Source of the DNA: Meira nashicola | Taxonomy: Eukaryota; Basidiomycota; Exobasidiomycetes; Exobasidiales; Brachybasidiaceae | Assembly (NCBI GenBank): GCA_001600355.1 | Contig: BCJU01000002.1 | Span: forward strand, 3,100,001 to 3,164,000 | Length of the DNA: 64,000 nt | Direction: 5' to 3' | Shown here: piece by piece, positions 40,619-51,800 of the stretch | Layout of the letters: every line of letters starts with the position of its first letter | Position numbering within the stretch: the stretch's first letter is position 1 | The notes under the pieces: model-generated | Seen by the model: the letters and a program-made list of their open reading frames with translations, nothing else | Databases searched by the model: none | Told to the model about the DNA's origin: nothing | Program-made: the position numbers and the translations under genes

Positions 40619-41201
40619 ATGGTTAGAGTGACTGCTATCAGATTAGCCCTTTCAAGTGCTGGTGAAAGCTCAAGCTCAAAATCAACAAGAAGTCTATATG
40701 AATCTTTAAGTGAAGTAGGAGCACTTTGGCCAAGGGATGCCGTTAGACCAGAAACTTCTTTCGGTCAATCAATCGTGAGAGCATCAGAAAAAGCACTTAC
40801 AAATCCTTCACCAGATGCATCTCCACCACCACAAACATCATCAAGTCAAGGCGTTCCAACAAGAATTAATTCAAAACAACTTCAATTTCGTACATTACAA
40901 AAACAAGAAGAAGATAAAGTGAAAGAAGCTTTAAACGCTTTAAATCAAATTAGAAGTGGTTTAGCTTCAAAAGAGGTAAGTAGTATATAAGTATAAATTG
41001 TCACTTGATGTACATCAATACTGAAAGTAGCCTTATCTTCCCCTTCTCCAGTATCCAGTTCCGGAAAGCGCTTTGAGACCTGCTTCGAATCCAATTTACT
41101 ATGAGCGTTTAGCAAAGATGTTAGCACAAGCAGCAAAAGGTAATCGTATGAGCTTGTCATTTGCTCAAAGAGTTCGCCTCTTCTTTGGTCTATCAATCTG
41201 A
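40619..41201 (+). CDS. Small protein, possibly Cbp6/UQCC2-like complex III assembly factor (two exons)
   Basis: CDS = join(40619..40975, 41052..41201), 168 residues; the intron is GTAAGT...CAG, 76 bp. The ATG at 40619 is the first in frame. The segment LYESLSEVGALWPRDAVRPE with FGQSIVRASEKAL resembles the W/F-P-x-D-x-x-R-P pattern of fungal Cbp6/UQCC2-type ubiquinol-cytochrome c reductase assembly factors. After a Pro/Ser linker come a helix (FRTLQKQEEDKVKEALNALN) and, in exon 2, YPVPESALRPASNPIYYERL ending in FFGLSI. The N-terminus (MVRVTAIRLALSS) could be a mitochondrial signal. The link to Cbp6 is tentative; it could be an unrelated small mitochondrial protein. Without splicing, the protein would end right after exon 1 at SSI. 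Confidence 0.65.
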
Positions 41202-41411
41202 ACAACGTATACACGAATTCCCTTTGTACTTTTACCTCAAATTGCCAATATAATCTTCAAAACACAGCTTTAACGATTGATAAAACAATAATCATAACGG
41301 TATTCATTGACATATAAACATATGTTGTTCTTATCGAATCGATAGGTATATACAAAAAAAAAGAATGTATAAAAAGCTACAAAGAATATAAACAAAATTG
41401 CTGCTGAACTA

Positions 41412-44400
41412 TTATTGTCCATAACCAGCGGCAAATTGAGCCGCTAAAGCAGCAAAAGGGGAACCATTATCAACCATTTTGAAGAATTGCCATTCAGTAT
41501 CTGATCTGCTCGTCCATGCTTTTTGATCACGCAACACCATTGCTTGCTGTGCACCAAAATTACGTTCAGACCGATCAAATGACAATGCTTTTCCAGTTTC
41601 TAATCCATCAATAAGAACATCCAAATCATCCAGCATAGCCATCAATGCAATCGCGGTTTGTTTGTGCAACCTTTCTCTTTGCTTCCGTGCATGACTGCTA
41701 CGTGGTTGAGAACCCAAAAGGGCGGCTTTTGATGGCTTTGAAGGGAATGAAGAAGAACCTAAACTAGATCTACGCTTGGGATACATTGATGATCTCGTTT
41801 GTCCATTACCTAAATTACCTTCCATGAGAGGAATGGCCTGCAAGACAGTATCAACAATCTTGCGTGTTTCCATTAAAATCGTCAAAGCTTGAGATTGGTT
41901 ACGCCTAGAAACAAGCAAAAGACAACGTGTGATCATATCAGACACCAAAATTTCCAATCTTCTTCTCGTCACAACAGGATCGGCTAAAGCAGTTGCTGCT
42001 CCGCCTGCTCCATTTCCATCTGCTGAAGGATCATTAGTGGAAGAATCGATTTCTATAGTCAGAACACATGGATCAGGTAATCTACTTGCACCCATTCCAA
42101 TGCTTGGATCTCTGCATCCACATTGAACTTCCAAAACTGCAACTTCGTCAACAAAGTGTCCGTCAAAGTCACCGCTCTTTTGACTATTTCCGTCACTCGT
42201 AGTAGAACTATGATTGTTGGATTGCTCTCGATCTTGACCTGTGATACTCAATCCATTCAATCCTAAACGCATCATGAAATCATCTGTTGCGCTACCTTTT
42301 TCGTATGGATGATGAATTGCGACGTTTTGATGCCTTTGTGAGAGATTGTACTGCATTGCATATCCAGAAAAATCAAATTCCAATTCAAAGAATAATTCTC
42401 GCATTTCACCAAATCGCATCTCTCCCAAATCAAGATCTACGTCCTTTCCATTAGTTGAAATGATTGAGCCAGTGATACCCGTCACTTTACGAACTCGGAA
42501 ATGATTATCAGATGGAACAGAAATGTGCAATCGCACATCCGTCAAAGCGATTGACATCAAAGCACCAATGCAACCTGCTATACATTCTCGTAATTGATAC
42601 CATTCACGTACAAAAGTGTACGAACCGCGGGTGTGATTGGAAATGAGCCAAAGAGAAGATGGATCGTGACTTTTACCGAATCCGAAACAATGAACTGGAA
42701 CGTTTGCTGCTTCTGCTCTTGCCATCACTAAATCCATTTGTCCACGTTTAGGTGCATCAGCTGTATCATTGATAAGCATCATGCCTGTTATCGGATTTTT
42801 GCTCTTGCGTTGTAAAATGATATCAAAACCAACATTGACTGCGGTCACTGTATCTGTACGATCGCTATTTCCACCCAATCGTTCAATATCTTCTCTGAAT
42901 GGATCTTTGCCTGGACCTTCCCATGGTTTACCGATAGAGTCAACAAATTGTTCAAGTTTTTCTACACTACTCTTCTTGGAAGTGTTGAGCAAAGCAGTTC
43001 TTCTAACTGCTCCTTCAACACCAACATGATAAGCCACAATAGCAATTCGATCTCTCGGTCCCATATTATTGATCACAAAGTCCAAAGTTGATCGAATCAG
43101 GCGAACTTTTAAAGCAGCAGAAGAAGATAAAGTAGACGAAGACACCGAAGGTTGACCAGTAACACTTGGCACAGAAACCATAATAACCAAATCAATCGGC
43201 GTATGCGGTAAAATGTCCGGAACAGAGCGATTTGGATCCAATCCTCCTGAAGCTGACCATTGTTGATGACTTGGCATTCCTGTCAACATTGATTGCATAT
43301 TTGAATTTTGATGAGGACTGAAATGACGATCTGTTTGTGGTGATTGTGATTGTGCACTTGTGTGTGAAGAAGCAAGTGAGACATCATTAGAAGTATTACG
43401 AGTAGCCATACTGGACAAAGAAGCATCTCCATGTGCAGATTGAAGTGCAGGCGATTCAGGTGCTTTTTTATTCTTGCCATGATTTTGCGTCCCATTTGTA
43501 TTTTGACTTCGCAAATTCAATACTTCCGTCTTTTTAGTCCGAGCTTGATTTTCCGCCAAAAGTTCGTTCAGCTTTACACGCCATGTTTCACGTAAAGTAC
43601 GATCTTTGAAGCTAAGGATAAAGTTATCCAAAGCATCATCATCCAATCGAATGCTCAAGCAAGGCATATTATCAATCTCCGTATTTTGACAACTTTTGAT
43701 GTGCCTAAGCCAGATACGACCCTTTAACTTCAATGGAGCACGACTTTTACGACTGTTGGGTGAGAGCGGTGAACCAGAATCATCCGATCGATCTGCATAG
43801 ATAAGCCTTGCAAAGCCCTTTTCCTTCTTCTTTTCCTCATTAACGCACAAGAGCGCATCTTTGAAGAGATATACGTAGAAATTTCGTATAATTGAGTCCT
43901 GACGAACGCCCAAGAAGTTGTACAAAGACAAAGCTCCAAATCGCTCAACACTATGCCCTTTCCAATCGATGATCCTATTGCGAAGATCCTCTACCACACT
44001 GTCCAATTCATGATGCTGAGCAGCAGCGGGTGTTGCACTGAATGAGAATCCTTCGTCTTCATCCTCTTGTTCTTCTACTTCACCTTGAGCGTCTTGCTCA
44101 GGAAGATCCTGGTTCTCTCGAGAGGAATTTGCGCTATTCGGGACAAGCATATGAAGATGCGAATCTTTCATAAACTTGTTGAAAGAATTTTTTGGATCAT
44201 CATCATCTTCGTCATCGTAGCCGTTTTGTGTATTTTCAAGATCTTCATTGAAATCGCTATAGCTATCACCATGATCCAGCATTCTGGATTTGCCTTTGTC
44301 CGTTCGTGAGCTCCTTAGATCAGGACGGAATTGTTCAGATTTGTGTTTCCAATGCAATTCATCTTCATCGATTTGTTCAGATTGCCTTCTTGAAGGAATT

Positions 44401-46847
44401 CCAACAGTAACAACGCAAACCAAATTTTGACGCCCTCCACTCTCCTTTCGCTCCTTACGATAAACAGTCTCAAATTCAGGTCGAACTTTGACTGAAGGTA
44501 AGAGCATGAATCGATTACGATTAACGTTTCTGCCTTCATCGATGGCTCCAATATTGTGCCTAGACATGTCCAAAGAATGATGAGCAGCGTCTGCGCGATT
44601 ATTCGATTGAAGGCCATTTACCTCCAAAGGATCGTCTGAGACAGTTGTCGAAATTAAAGAACGATCATGTTCGCTATGAATAGAATTCGAATCAACGCTG
44701 CCAACTCCCATCATTCCAGCAGCTTTGCCGGCTCTTCTGTTATCTCCGCGATCTTCGCCCAATACGATCAATCTTCTGCAAACACCACACATTCCAGGTG
44801 GGCTATGCTTATTGCCTTTTGCCGATTGAGCTTTGAGAACGGATTCAACAGATCCATATACAGCAGTGAAGCAAGCGTGATGGAGAGCATGACCGCATAA
44901 AGGAACAACATGTGCCTTTTCACCGGCTAAGCGGAAAGACAGTAACTCCAAACAGACTGGACATGTCACTTCTTCAGGTCCTGCATCAGAATTTGAACGA
45001 GATCGGCTCTCATACGGTGCATCGGTATTGTACGAATGCTTCTCATCGTTGCTTACCTGGCCACCCATCATACGATCAGCTTTGCTCTTTGCTTGAACGG
45101 GCACATTTCTCGTTGCTTTACGATATTCATCGATTCGAAAGTGTGGCGAAGAAGTTGGAAGACCTGATGGATGAGCAGCAGCAGCTTGTGGTGTAATACC
45201 ATCCAAAAGAGGAATCATGCTTGCCAATCTTGCATCATTCACTGATCTTTGTTGTCTGGCAATATGTTGAGCAGCCATTTCCCGTTCTGCTTCATTGTCT
45301 TGTGCTTCATTATTAGTAATATCATTGCGTGATCCAGATGCACCAGATTGAACTCGCAAATTTTCTGCGCTAGGCTTCTTATCCAACATAAAACGATTCA
45401 AGAGATTGCTCTCTTTCGCAGCTTCGTCATTTTGAGCACCATTCGTTTGGCGTTGTTTATTGGAGTTTCCACCTCCAAATCTGCTTCTCCAACCGCCACC
45501 GCCACCGCTGGTAGTTGCACCGTTGCTACTCTTTTCTCCGATTGCCATCTCAGGATCTGTTGTCGTTGCAAGCGGTTTGAAGATTGAGAAACTTACGATA
45601 GGCTCTTCGCTTTGCAATTCCTCTCCGTGACCTAGGCTTGAACTGCTAGCCGATGTGATAAGTCCTACCAAACGATTTGCTTCAAAAGCCGATAATCGCA
45701 AGACAAGAGGTTCTACTTGATCACCGAAAAGGGCGCTATGTGGAATAATTGGCTTGGAAGATTGATGAGTGAAATCACTATTTACCCTTCGCAATTGTGA
45801 TGAGCCTAAAACAGCGTATGGATGACGCTGCTCCTCTGATTCTGATAAAACGTCTTGTGATTTGATGCGAAGGTCACTGAGAGATCGACTACTTCGGTGA
45901 CTCTTGCGCCCATACACTTCACGTTGCCCTTCAAATTGCGATTGGAGAGCGTCTTCTGGTGTAAATGTGTTTGGACTTTGAGTTTTGATCGGAACTACTT
46001 GGCTACTTTGACCGGGCGAATTGCTGTTGAGCGTATCAACAGACTTTAGACTATTCTTTGATGAGGCTTGACTGAGAGGATCTTTGGAATTCCTTGCCTT
46101 GCCAGAATCACTATCTGTAGGTATAGAGAAATAGTCTGGCCCGATTATTCTATCTTCGGACCGAAAATGATGATCCAAATGCTGAAGGCTTTCAACTCTG
46201 CCAATTTCGTTTCTTGAATGAGCAAAACTTGAATCCGTGCGCGGGAATGAAGTTGTACTTGTCGCCTCACTTATGTAAGGACGATCACTGTCACTTGAAT
46301 GCTCAACGTTTGCAGATCGAGCTGTGTCGTACGCCTGAGCTTGGAAGTAAGGATAGGAAGTTGGCCAACGCTCTTGTACATTGGCTCTGGGAGTTGCAAG
46401 TGCTCTTGGCGTTTCAAGATCTGTTTCAGAGCCGAATTGATAGAACCACTGCTGCTCCGATACTGTTTGTCGAGGAACAAAATGCTGTGATTCCGAGAGA
46501 GCCCTTGCAGAACCAGAAAGAGGCGTTTGAGCGTATGCTGGAACTTGGCCGTTAGGAGTTGATCTAGATCTTTTCAATCCTTTACCTTCAGCTTGATGGC
46601 TACTTCGACGAAAAAGTTTGTTCGTCACAGTCCTGGCAAGCCGAAAGCGTTGTGGCTGAGATTGAAGAGAAGAAGGACGAGGAGATTCTTCTGTAGACTT
46701 GAACGGACTTTCTTTGAGAATATGACTATCTGCACTCCTGCTTGGCGTATCGTCTTGTTCTTGTCCAGTCAAATGAAAGTCGTTGAATCGCCCGGGAGAT
46801 GGATTAAGTCCCGGATCAAGGGGAGAAAAATCCAATTGAGGCTGCAT
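41412..46847 (-). CDS. Far1/Ste5-like scaffold: RING-H2, PH and vWA domains
   Basis: The protein has 1811 residues in one exon. Residues 1-620 are low-complexity Ser/Gln/Asn, with a basic amphipathic patch (FRLARTVTNKLFRR, about 67-80). RING-H2 (about 627-692) begins CPVCLELLSF, then CGHALHHAC, then CGVC. A PH-like domain (about 965-1100) includes FYVYLFKDALLCVNEE and LKGRIWLRHIKSC, closed by LRETWRVKLNELL. A vWA domain (about 1218-1446) starts PIDLVIMVSVPSV, with MGPRDRIAIVAYHVG and TDTVTAVNVGFDIILQRKS. The usual metal site DxSxS reads V-S-V-P-S, so metal binding is probably lost. A helical C-terminus (RRLEILVSDMITRCLLLVSR) follows. RING-PH-vWA is the architecture of Far1/Ste5, which tether pheromone MAPK components to G-beta-gamma at the membrane. 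Orthology is inferred from domain order, not from full alignment. Confidence 0.8.
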   Translation of the reverse strand: MQPQLDFSPLDPGLNPSPGRFNDFHLTGQEQDDTPSRSADSHILKESPFKSTEESPRPSSLQSQPQRFRLARTVTNKLFRRSSHQAEGKGLKRSRSTPNGQVPAYAQTPLSGSARALSESQHFVPRQTVSEQQWFYQFGSETDLETPRALATPRANVQERWPTSYPYFQAQAYDTARSANVEHSSDSDRPYISEATSTTSFPRTDSSFAHSRNEIGRVESLQHLDHHFRSEDRIIGPDYFSIPTDSDSGKARNSKDPLSQASSKNSLKSVDTLNSNSPGQSSQVVPIKTQSPNTFTPEDALQSQFEGQREVYGRKSHRSSRSLSDLRIKSQDVLSESEEQRHPYAVLGSSQLRRVNSDFTHQSSKPIIPHSALFGDQVEPLVLRLSAFEANRLVGLITSASSSSLGHGEELQSEEPIVSFSIFKPLATTTDPEMAIGEKSSNGATTSGGGGGWRSRFGGGNSNKQRQTNGAQNDEAAKESNLLNRFMLDKKPSAENLRVQSGASGSRNDITNNEAQDNEAEREMAAQHIARQQRSVNDARLASMIPLLDGITPQAAAAHPSGLPTSSPHFRIDEYRKATRNVPVQAKSKADRMMGGQVSNDEKHSYNTDAPYESRSRSNSDAGPEEVTCPVCLELLSFRLAGEKAHVVPLCGHALHHACFTAVYGSVESVLKAQSAKGNKHSPPGMCGVCRRLIVLGEDRGDNRRAGKAAGMMGVGSVDSNSIHSEHDRSLISTTVSDDPLEVNGLQSNNRADAAHHSLDMSRHNIGAIDEGRNVNRNRFMLLPSVKVRPEFETVYRKERKESGGRQNLVCVVTVGIPSRRQSEQIDEDELHWKHKSEQFRPDLRSSRTDKGKSRMLDHGDSYSDFNEDLENTQNGYDDEDDDDPKNSFNKFMKDSHLHMLVPNSANSSRENQDLPEQDAQGEVEEQEDEDEGFSFSATPAAAQHHELDSVVEDLRNRIIDWKGHSVERFGALSLYNFLGVRQDSIIRNFYVYLFKDALLCVNEEKKKEKGFARLIYADRSDDSGSPLSPNSRKSRAPLKLKGRIWLRHIKSCQNTEIDNMPCLSIRLDDDALDNFILSFKDRTLRETWRVKLNELLAENQARTKKTEVLNLRSQNTNGTQNHGKNKKAPESPALQSAHGDASLSSMATRNTSNDVSLASSHTSAQSQSPQTDRHFSPHQNSNMQSMLTGMPSHQQWSASGGLDPNRSVPDILPHTPIDLVIMVSVPSVTGQPSVSSSTLSSSAALKVRLIRSTLDFVINNMGPRDRIAIVAYHVGVEGAVRRTALLNTSKKSSVEKLEQFVDSIGKPWEGPGKDPFREDIERLGGNSDRTDTVTAVNVGFDIILQRKSKNPITGMMLINDTADAPKRGQMDLVMARAEAANVPVHCFGFGKSHDPSSLWLISNHTRGSYTFVREWYQLRECIAGCIGALMSIALTDVRLHISVPSDNHFRVRKVTGITGSIISTNGKDVDLDLGEMRFGEMRELFFELEFDFSGYAMQYNLSQRHQNVAIHHPYEKGSATDDFMMRLGLNGLSITGQDREQSNNHSSTTSDGNSQKSGDFDGHFVDEVAVLEVQCGCRDPSIGMGASRLPDPCVLTIEIDSSTNDPSADGNGAGGAATALADPVVTRRRLEILVSDMITRCLLLVSRRNQSQALTILMETRKIVDTVLQAIPLMEGNLGNGQTRSSMYPKRRSSLGSSSFPSKPSKAALLGSQPRSSHARKQRERLHKQTAIALMAMLDDLDVLIDGLETGKALSFDRSERNFGAQQAMVLRDQKAWTSRSDTEWQFFKMVDNGSPFAALAAQFAAGYGQ

Positions 46848-48833
46848 ATCGAATCAGAAATCAGAAGGCAAAGAAGATGAAACAAATCCAGCCGATATTC
46901 GCGGAGCGGAGATCAAAATTGAGCCGTTCCAATTTAGAAGAAGAGAGGTATACCGACGGCAGACGGGATAAAAACGGGATAAGGTTGAGAACGTAATAGC
47001 TATGTGTAATGAGAATAAAGCAAAGTAGCGAGTCAGTATTGATTTCTAGCTTACGATAAAGGCACAGCAATCTCGAATTGTTGCCCATAATTTCCTCCAC
47101 TCACCGTGTACGAAGTGCAAATCGGTTGCCGCAATTTCAAAACGGGGTGACAGCCGCCAATCCGCGTCGGGGAGGAAAATGAAACGGGTGCCGTCGAGCA
47201 ATTTGTTTATGTATGCGTTCGAAAGGTAATTGAGAAAGATGGTGAGTGGATGGAAAAGAAAGTGTGATGATTGTCAGTAAACAATGTTAACTTGTAAAAA
47301 AGAAACAAATCATTTGTGTAGTTGTAGAAATCTGGATTTTGAAGCTTGCCCAAGCATGTCACAAAGCTGATCAACATGACGTTGAAAATTGCAAGCGAGC
47401 TAAGGGTGTCGTCTGATTAGTTGCGTGATGTGATATGAATGCGTATACAATAAACAAGAGCTCTCCATTATTTGCACTACACAATAAAACACTCTATGCT
47501 CGGGACGGCATTGAATGCATACCGAGCATGGTCAAAGCTTGATGATCATTGAGCAAAAGAATGCGCTGCGCTAGTTCGGTTGTTTCCGCGGCATTAGTCC
47601 GATGGTGAAATGCTCGCTCTCATTTCTCCGTCAATGACTGACTGTTCTGACAAAAGTACTCACCTCTGAACTAGTATTTCAAAGAAGCTAGAAAGTAGCG
47701 ATCCGAGCGCGATCTGTAAAGACGGTTTTATGCCTTCCTTTTAATTTTTAAGCGGAGAATGAAATGCTTTGATCGCCTTTTTATGACGATTTCACTCTAA
47801 TTAATTCGATCCGCGTGACCACCACCTAAGAGGTAGTATGAGCTTCGATTAGCTTCGCACCTTTCTTCTTTTTATCAAAGATGGATGAAGAGAACAATGA
47901 ATGGGATTGTCACTTTGCAGGGTTAGCATGAAAGGGTGAAAAGAATCCAAATGACAGCTTGCAGATATACATTACACAATATCCAATCTTGCCGCTCTTC
48001 AAATTACAAAAGTTACAGCAATCATGACATTTTATGCATGTTCAAACCAAGTGACATATACCTAAGCGCGAGAAGTTTGAATGCATGGCCAAAAAAACAC
48101 TAAAATCGTAGTGGGGACAACTGCAGTAATGCACGCTAAGGCACAGGCCCATTATGCGTTGCGTGAGAATCTTTTTTGCGTATGTTACTTGTTTCAATTT
48201 TACGTGTATTCTTCGCGCTAAGGCCCGGTTTTTTAATCCTTTTACGAGACTAGAAACGAACAAGAGTGAGTAGGATAGCTAGAATCATAACCCTATTCAG
48301 CCCAATGCCCTTGTAATTAGGGGAACTTCCGTCATCAGAGCCATGAATCAATTTTTAACAATTATTATTCATAGGGCCCGATTTTGAAAGCCATACTAGA
48401 CCCACATTAATTAAAGGCGACTCAAAATCTCTGATTGAAAACAAATAAGGTTTCAATACAAAATCTGGTGTGAGAAAACGCGTTCTTTTTTTGCAGATAA
48501 GCATTATTTTAAAGCCTTATGCACAAGCAAGGGGTATATTAGCTAAAACGCCGTTAAAATTCAAACAAAGCTAGATGTCAACCCTGCCTCTCGGCTTTGC
48601 AGTACGACGAGATCCCGAACATCTAAGCGGCGTCTTGTTTTCATGCATGCTATTTACCCGCCCAATTCCTCGGAAATGATTTATGGCGGTGTAGAGACGA
48701 CGCATGCAATTATTTAGCCATACATGTGCAAGCCACACCCATTGTAAGATGATAAAATATAAAATTAAGCTGCTAGATCATCGTCTAAATGACGGAAAAT
48801 AAAGTGAGATACATCTCAGGATGTTTGGCTCGC
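46848..48833. other. Long intergenic region upstream of the Far1/Ste5-like gene
   Basis: About 2 kb with no recognisable gene. It includes an 8-bp inverted repeat ATGCTCGG/CCGAGCAT (47496-47503, 47522-47529), GCGCTGCGC (47563-47571) and one ACGCGT (about 48479). The last part is 3' flank of the importin gene. Confidence 0.5.
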
Positions 48834-51800
48834 CTAAGCCACGGGTATGTCTGCATTTGGAGGTGGAGGTAATTCTTCATCCTTGAATTGCGACACGTTT
48901 TGTAATAATTGTTGATCTTCGCTTGGCAAGGAAGCTGCAATTTGCTGAACACGAGGATTGTTGGCCAATAATGACCTTAGACCTTCAAAGACTGGAACTT
49001 GGTTCATGGGAGAATAGTACACAATCTCTCCTTCATCATCATCATCATCGTCGTCTGAACCATAATCAATTTCTTCTTCGAACTCTTGTCCGGCTGCTTG
49101 AGCTTCGGCTCTTGCACGCATCCTATCCCCTTCTCTTGCCAATAGTTCCAAATATTCATTATCTTCATCAATCACATCATCATCGGCATCTTTGCCATCG
49201 TCGATTTGGAATGAGTTAGAGACATCTTCTCCAGATTCGTCGCCTGCATTTTCGAAAGCTTCTTCTTCTTCTTTTGCTTTTTGAATAGCTTTTGGAAGAC
49301 TAACGAGATTTTGCAATAATCCTACCAGTAAGGCAGGTTGTCCTTGTTGTACCGTTGCAGGTGTTTGAGCTGGATCCAAACCGAGAATAGACAAAAAGCT
49401 TGCAGCGATCACCTTCTTTTCACTCACCCTTGTAAATTTAGAGATAATTGTTAAAACGCTTGCAAAGAATGCTTGGGTAGCCTGTGCAGCTTCCAAGGCT
49501 TGTAAGGCAGAGACTGTGTTGAAACATAAAGCGTCCAAAATGACCAAAGTAGCCCATTTACGCAATGTTGTTACTTGACCGTCAGCCAAATGAGGTAGTG
49601 CTAAATTAATCACAGAGGGTACAGCTTCTTGCATGTGCGATTTGAGCACTAGTAAAAATACGTCTGCCAATTTCAAGGCAGCAATATGATCAGACGTTCC
49701 CAAATGTTCGCTTGTCATGGCAGTTTGGAAGATATCAAAGATAATGTGACGCAATTCTGCATTGTTTTCGAATGCTTGACTACCATAAGTGACTACGTTA
49801 TCAAAAGTAGCTAACATCTCCGCAAGGTAATCGATCCCACTAGTCTTAAATGTTTGATACATTAATCGGAAGCATCCCCACATATCGTCCGAAATGCGTT
49901 TTTGGTAGAATGTTAAAACGTCTGTCAAGTCGAAACAATCATCAAACATCTCTACCAAATTTTCTTGAAGTGTAAATTGTACCACGGGCAAGACAATCTT
50001 TTCCAATTGAGCCAAAATATCCGGTCTATGCTCGGCGGACGATAAGACTTGGTACATCGTGGAAAGAGAACTCAAAGCGGCAAACATTTTGTCTTCTTCC
50101 CCGTGGTCTTCCAAAGCAGATGGATCCATCTCTCTTGCGACACTTCCCATATCTTCGGCTTTCTTTGCGGCTTCAATGTTAGATTGCATCAAGCGTAAGT
50201 AGCTTTGCGCTAGTTGCTCACATAATTTGGTACTGAAAGGTAATAACTCTTCAGAGAATGCATCCACAACTCTCGATTTCGCTTCCGTCAAAACATCAAG
50301 CTCAACTTCGTCGGATAATTTCAGCAATTCTTGCATCAATCTACCAGCATTTGGTGCCATTGCTTCTTGCACTTCGGAATGATCGATCAAAGACGAAATC
50401 GCGTTTGCACCTTGAACACGAACGGGGATTTCTGGATCTTCTAGCGTAGCCATGATACCTTGGAATGCACTTTCCAAACTCTTGCTATCTTTCCATGCCA
50501 TCTTTCCGCCTAAAGCTGCAACCACATCTGCAGCTCGGAAACGTAAGAATCTGTGGTTGCTGCGTAGATCAGGTACGACGTGTTGTGTCAATAAACCTTC
50601 CAAGCTTGGAGCTGTGGAGGGATGACTCAACATTGCATCTTCCAAAAGTTTGATCAAATTCAATGCACCTTCTTTCTGAGATGGAGTTTTGCTTGCAGGG
50701 TAGTTGTTAAGAACGTTTGTCAAAAATTCGAGGATTGGCATGAAAGCACCCTTCATTCGCTTTTGTACTAAAACTTGGAAAAAGTTGGCTGCAGCTGCGC
50801 GTGGGCTGCCGTAATCATCCATTGGGTCGAGTTGAGCTCTGACGAAATCGGTTGGGTCGAGTTCCCACATTTCATCGTCAGCTTCTGTATGACAGATTAA
50901 AGGAAACGCGAAATATTCGACCAAAGTACCCAAATGTGGTTTCAAAAGAAGCCATGTTGACTTTGCTCGGACGCATTCGGACAAGAATGTAAGGATGAGA
51001 TAAACGGCACGATTGCTGATCCAAATTTTCCCATTAACTTTACCTTCAACTTGAGCAAGGTAGATTTTGAGAATTTCTGGGGCGAACGAGGCGACAAATT
51101 TTTCGGCAAATGCTTTGTACTTTTTCATATTGGAAGGAAGTTGAGAGGGATTACCAAATTTGGCAAATAATTTGTTTAGCGAGAAGAAAGCCCACTTCTT
51201 TGCTTTCCACCACGATGCCTTTTCCCGTTCTTCGTCATCTGAGGGCAGCTGAATAGGATCTACTTCCTTTTGTACAATTTGTAAAAGTGTCTGTCCCCAT
51301 GGTACGATGTTTTCTTCAGCTTGATGATAGGCGGTCAGATTGGTGCCGATACTGGTTTTGTAAATCTTGCAAGCCAAGTAAATTAACGATCCTGCTTCGG
51401 ATGAAGAGGAATTCGAGGAAGCCAAAATTGATCGTACAATGTTGAGTACGATTGGTAAAGAAGATTCGGATAGCGGTGCCATGATATTTTTATCATCTCT
51501 CCATTTGAATGCTCTAAAGATTTCCAAAAGGGCGGCCAAGCCGGCATAAACGCGAGTTACATCACTACCATCTCCTGAACCTAGTAACTCCTTCACTTCA
51601 TCTACCAATTTTGGCCATCTCTCTGGAAAATCATGACGAACGACTGCTCCCAAACTTGCATTGATATGAACGCGTAATGGAAGTGGACAAGAGACCAAAG
51701 TGGGCAATAATGCTTCTCGTACAGGTGCATAATCTGCTTCTGGAATAGGAGATTGCTTCAATTCGGCCAAAGCAGCACTTTTTGCATCCCAAGCACGTCG

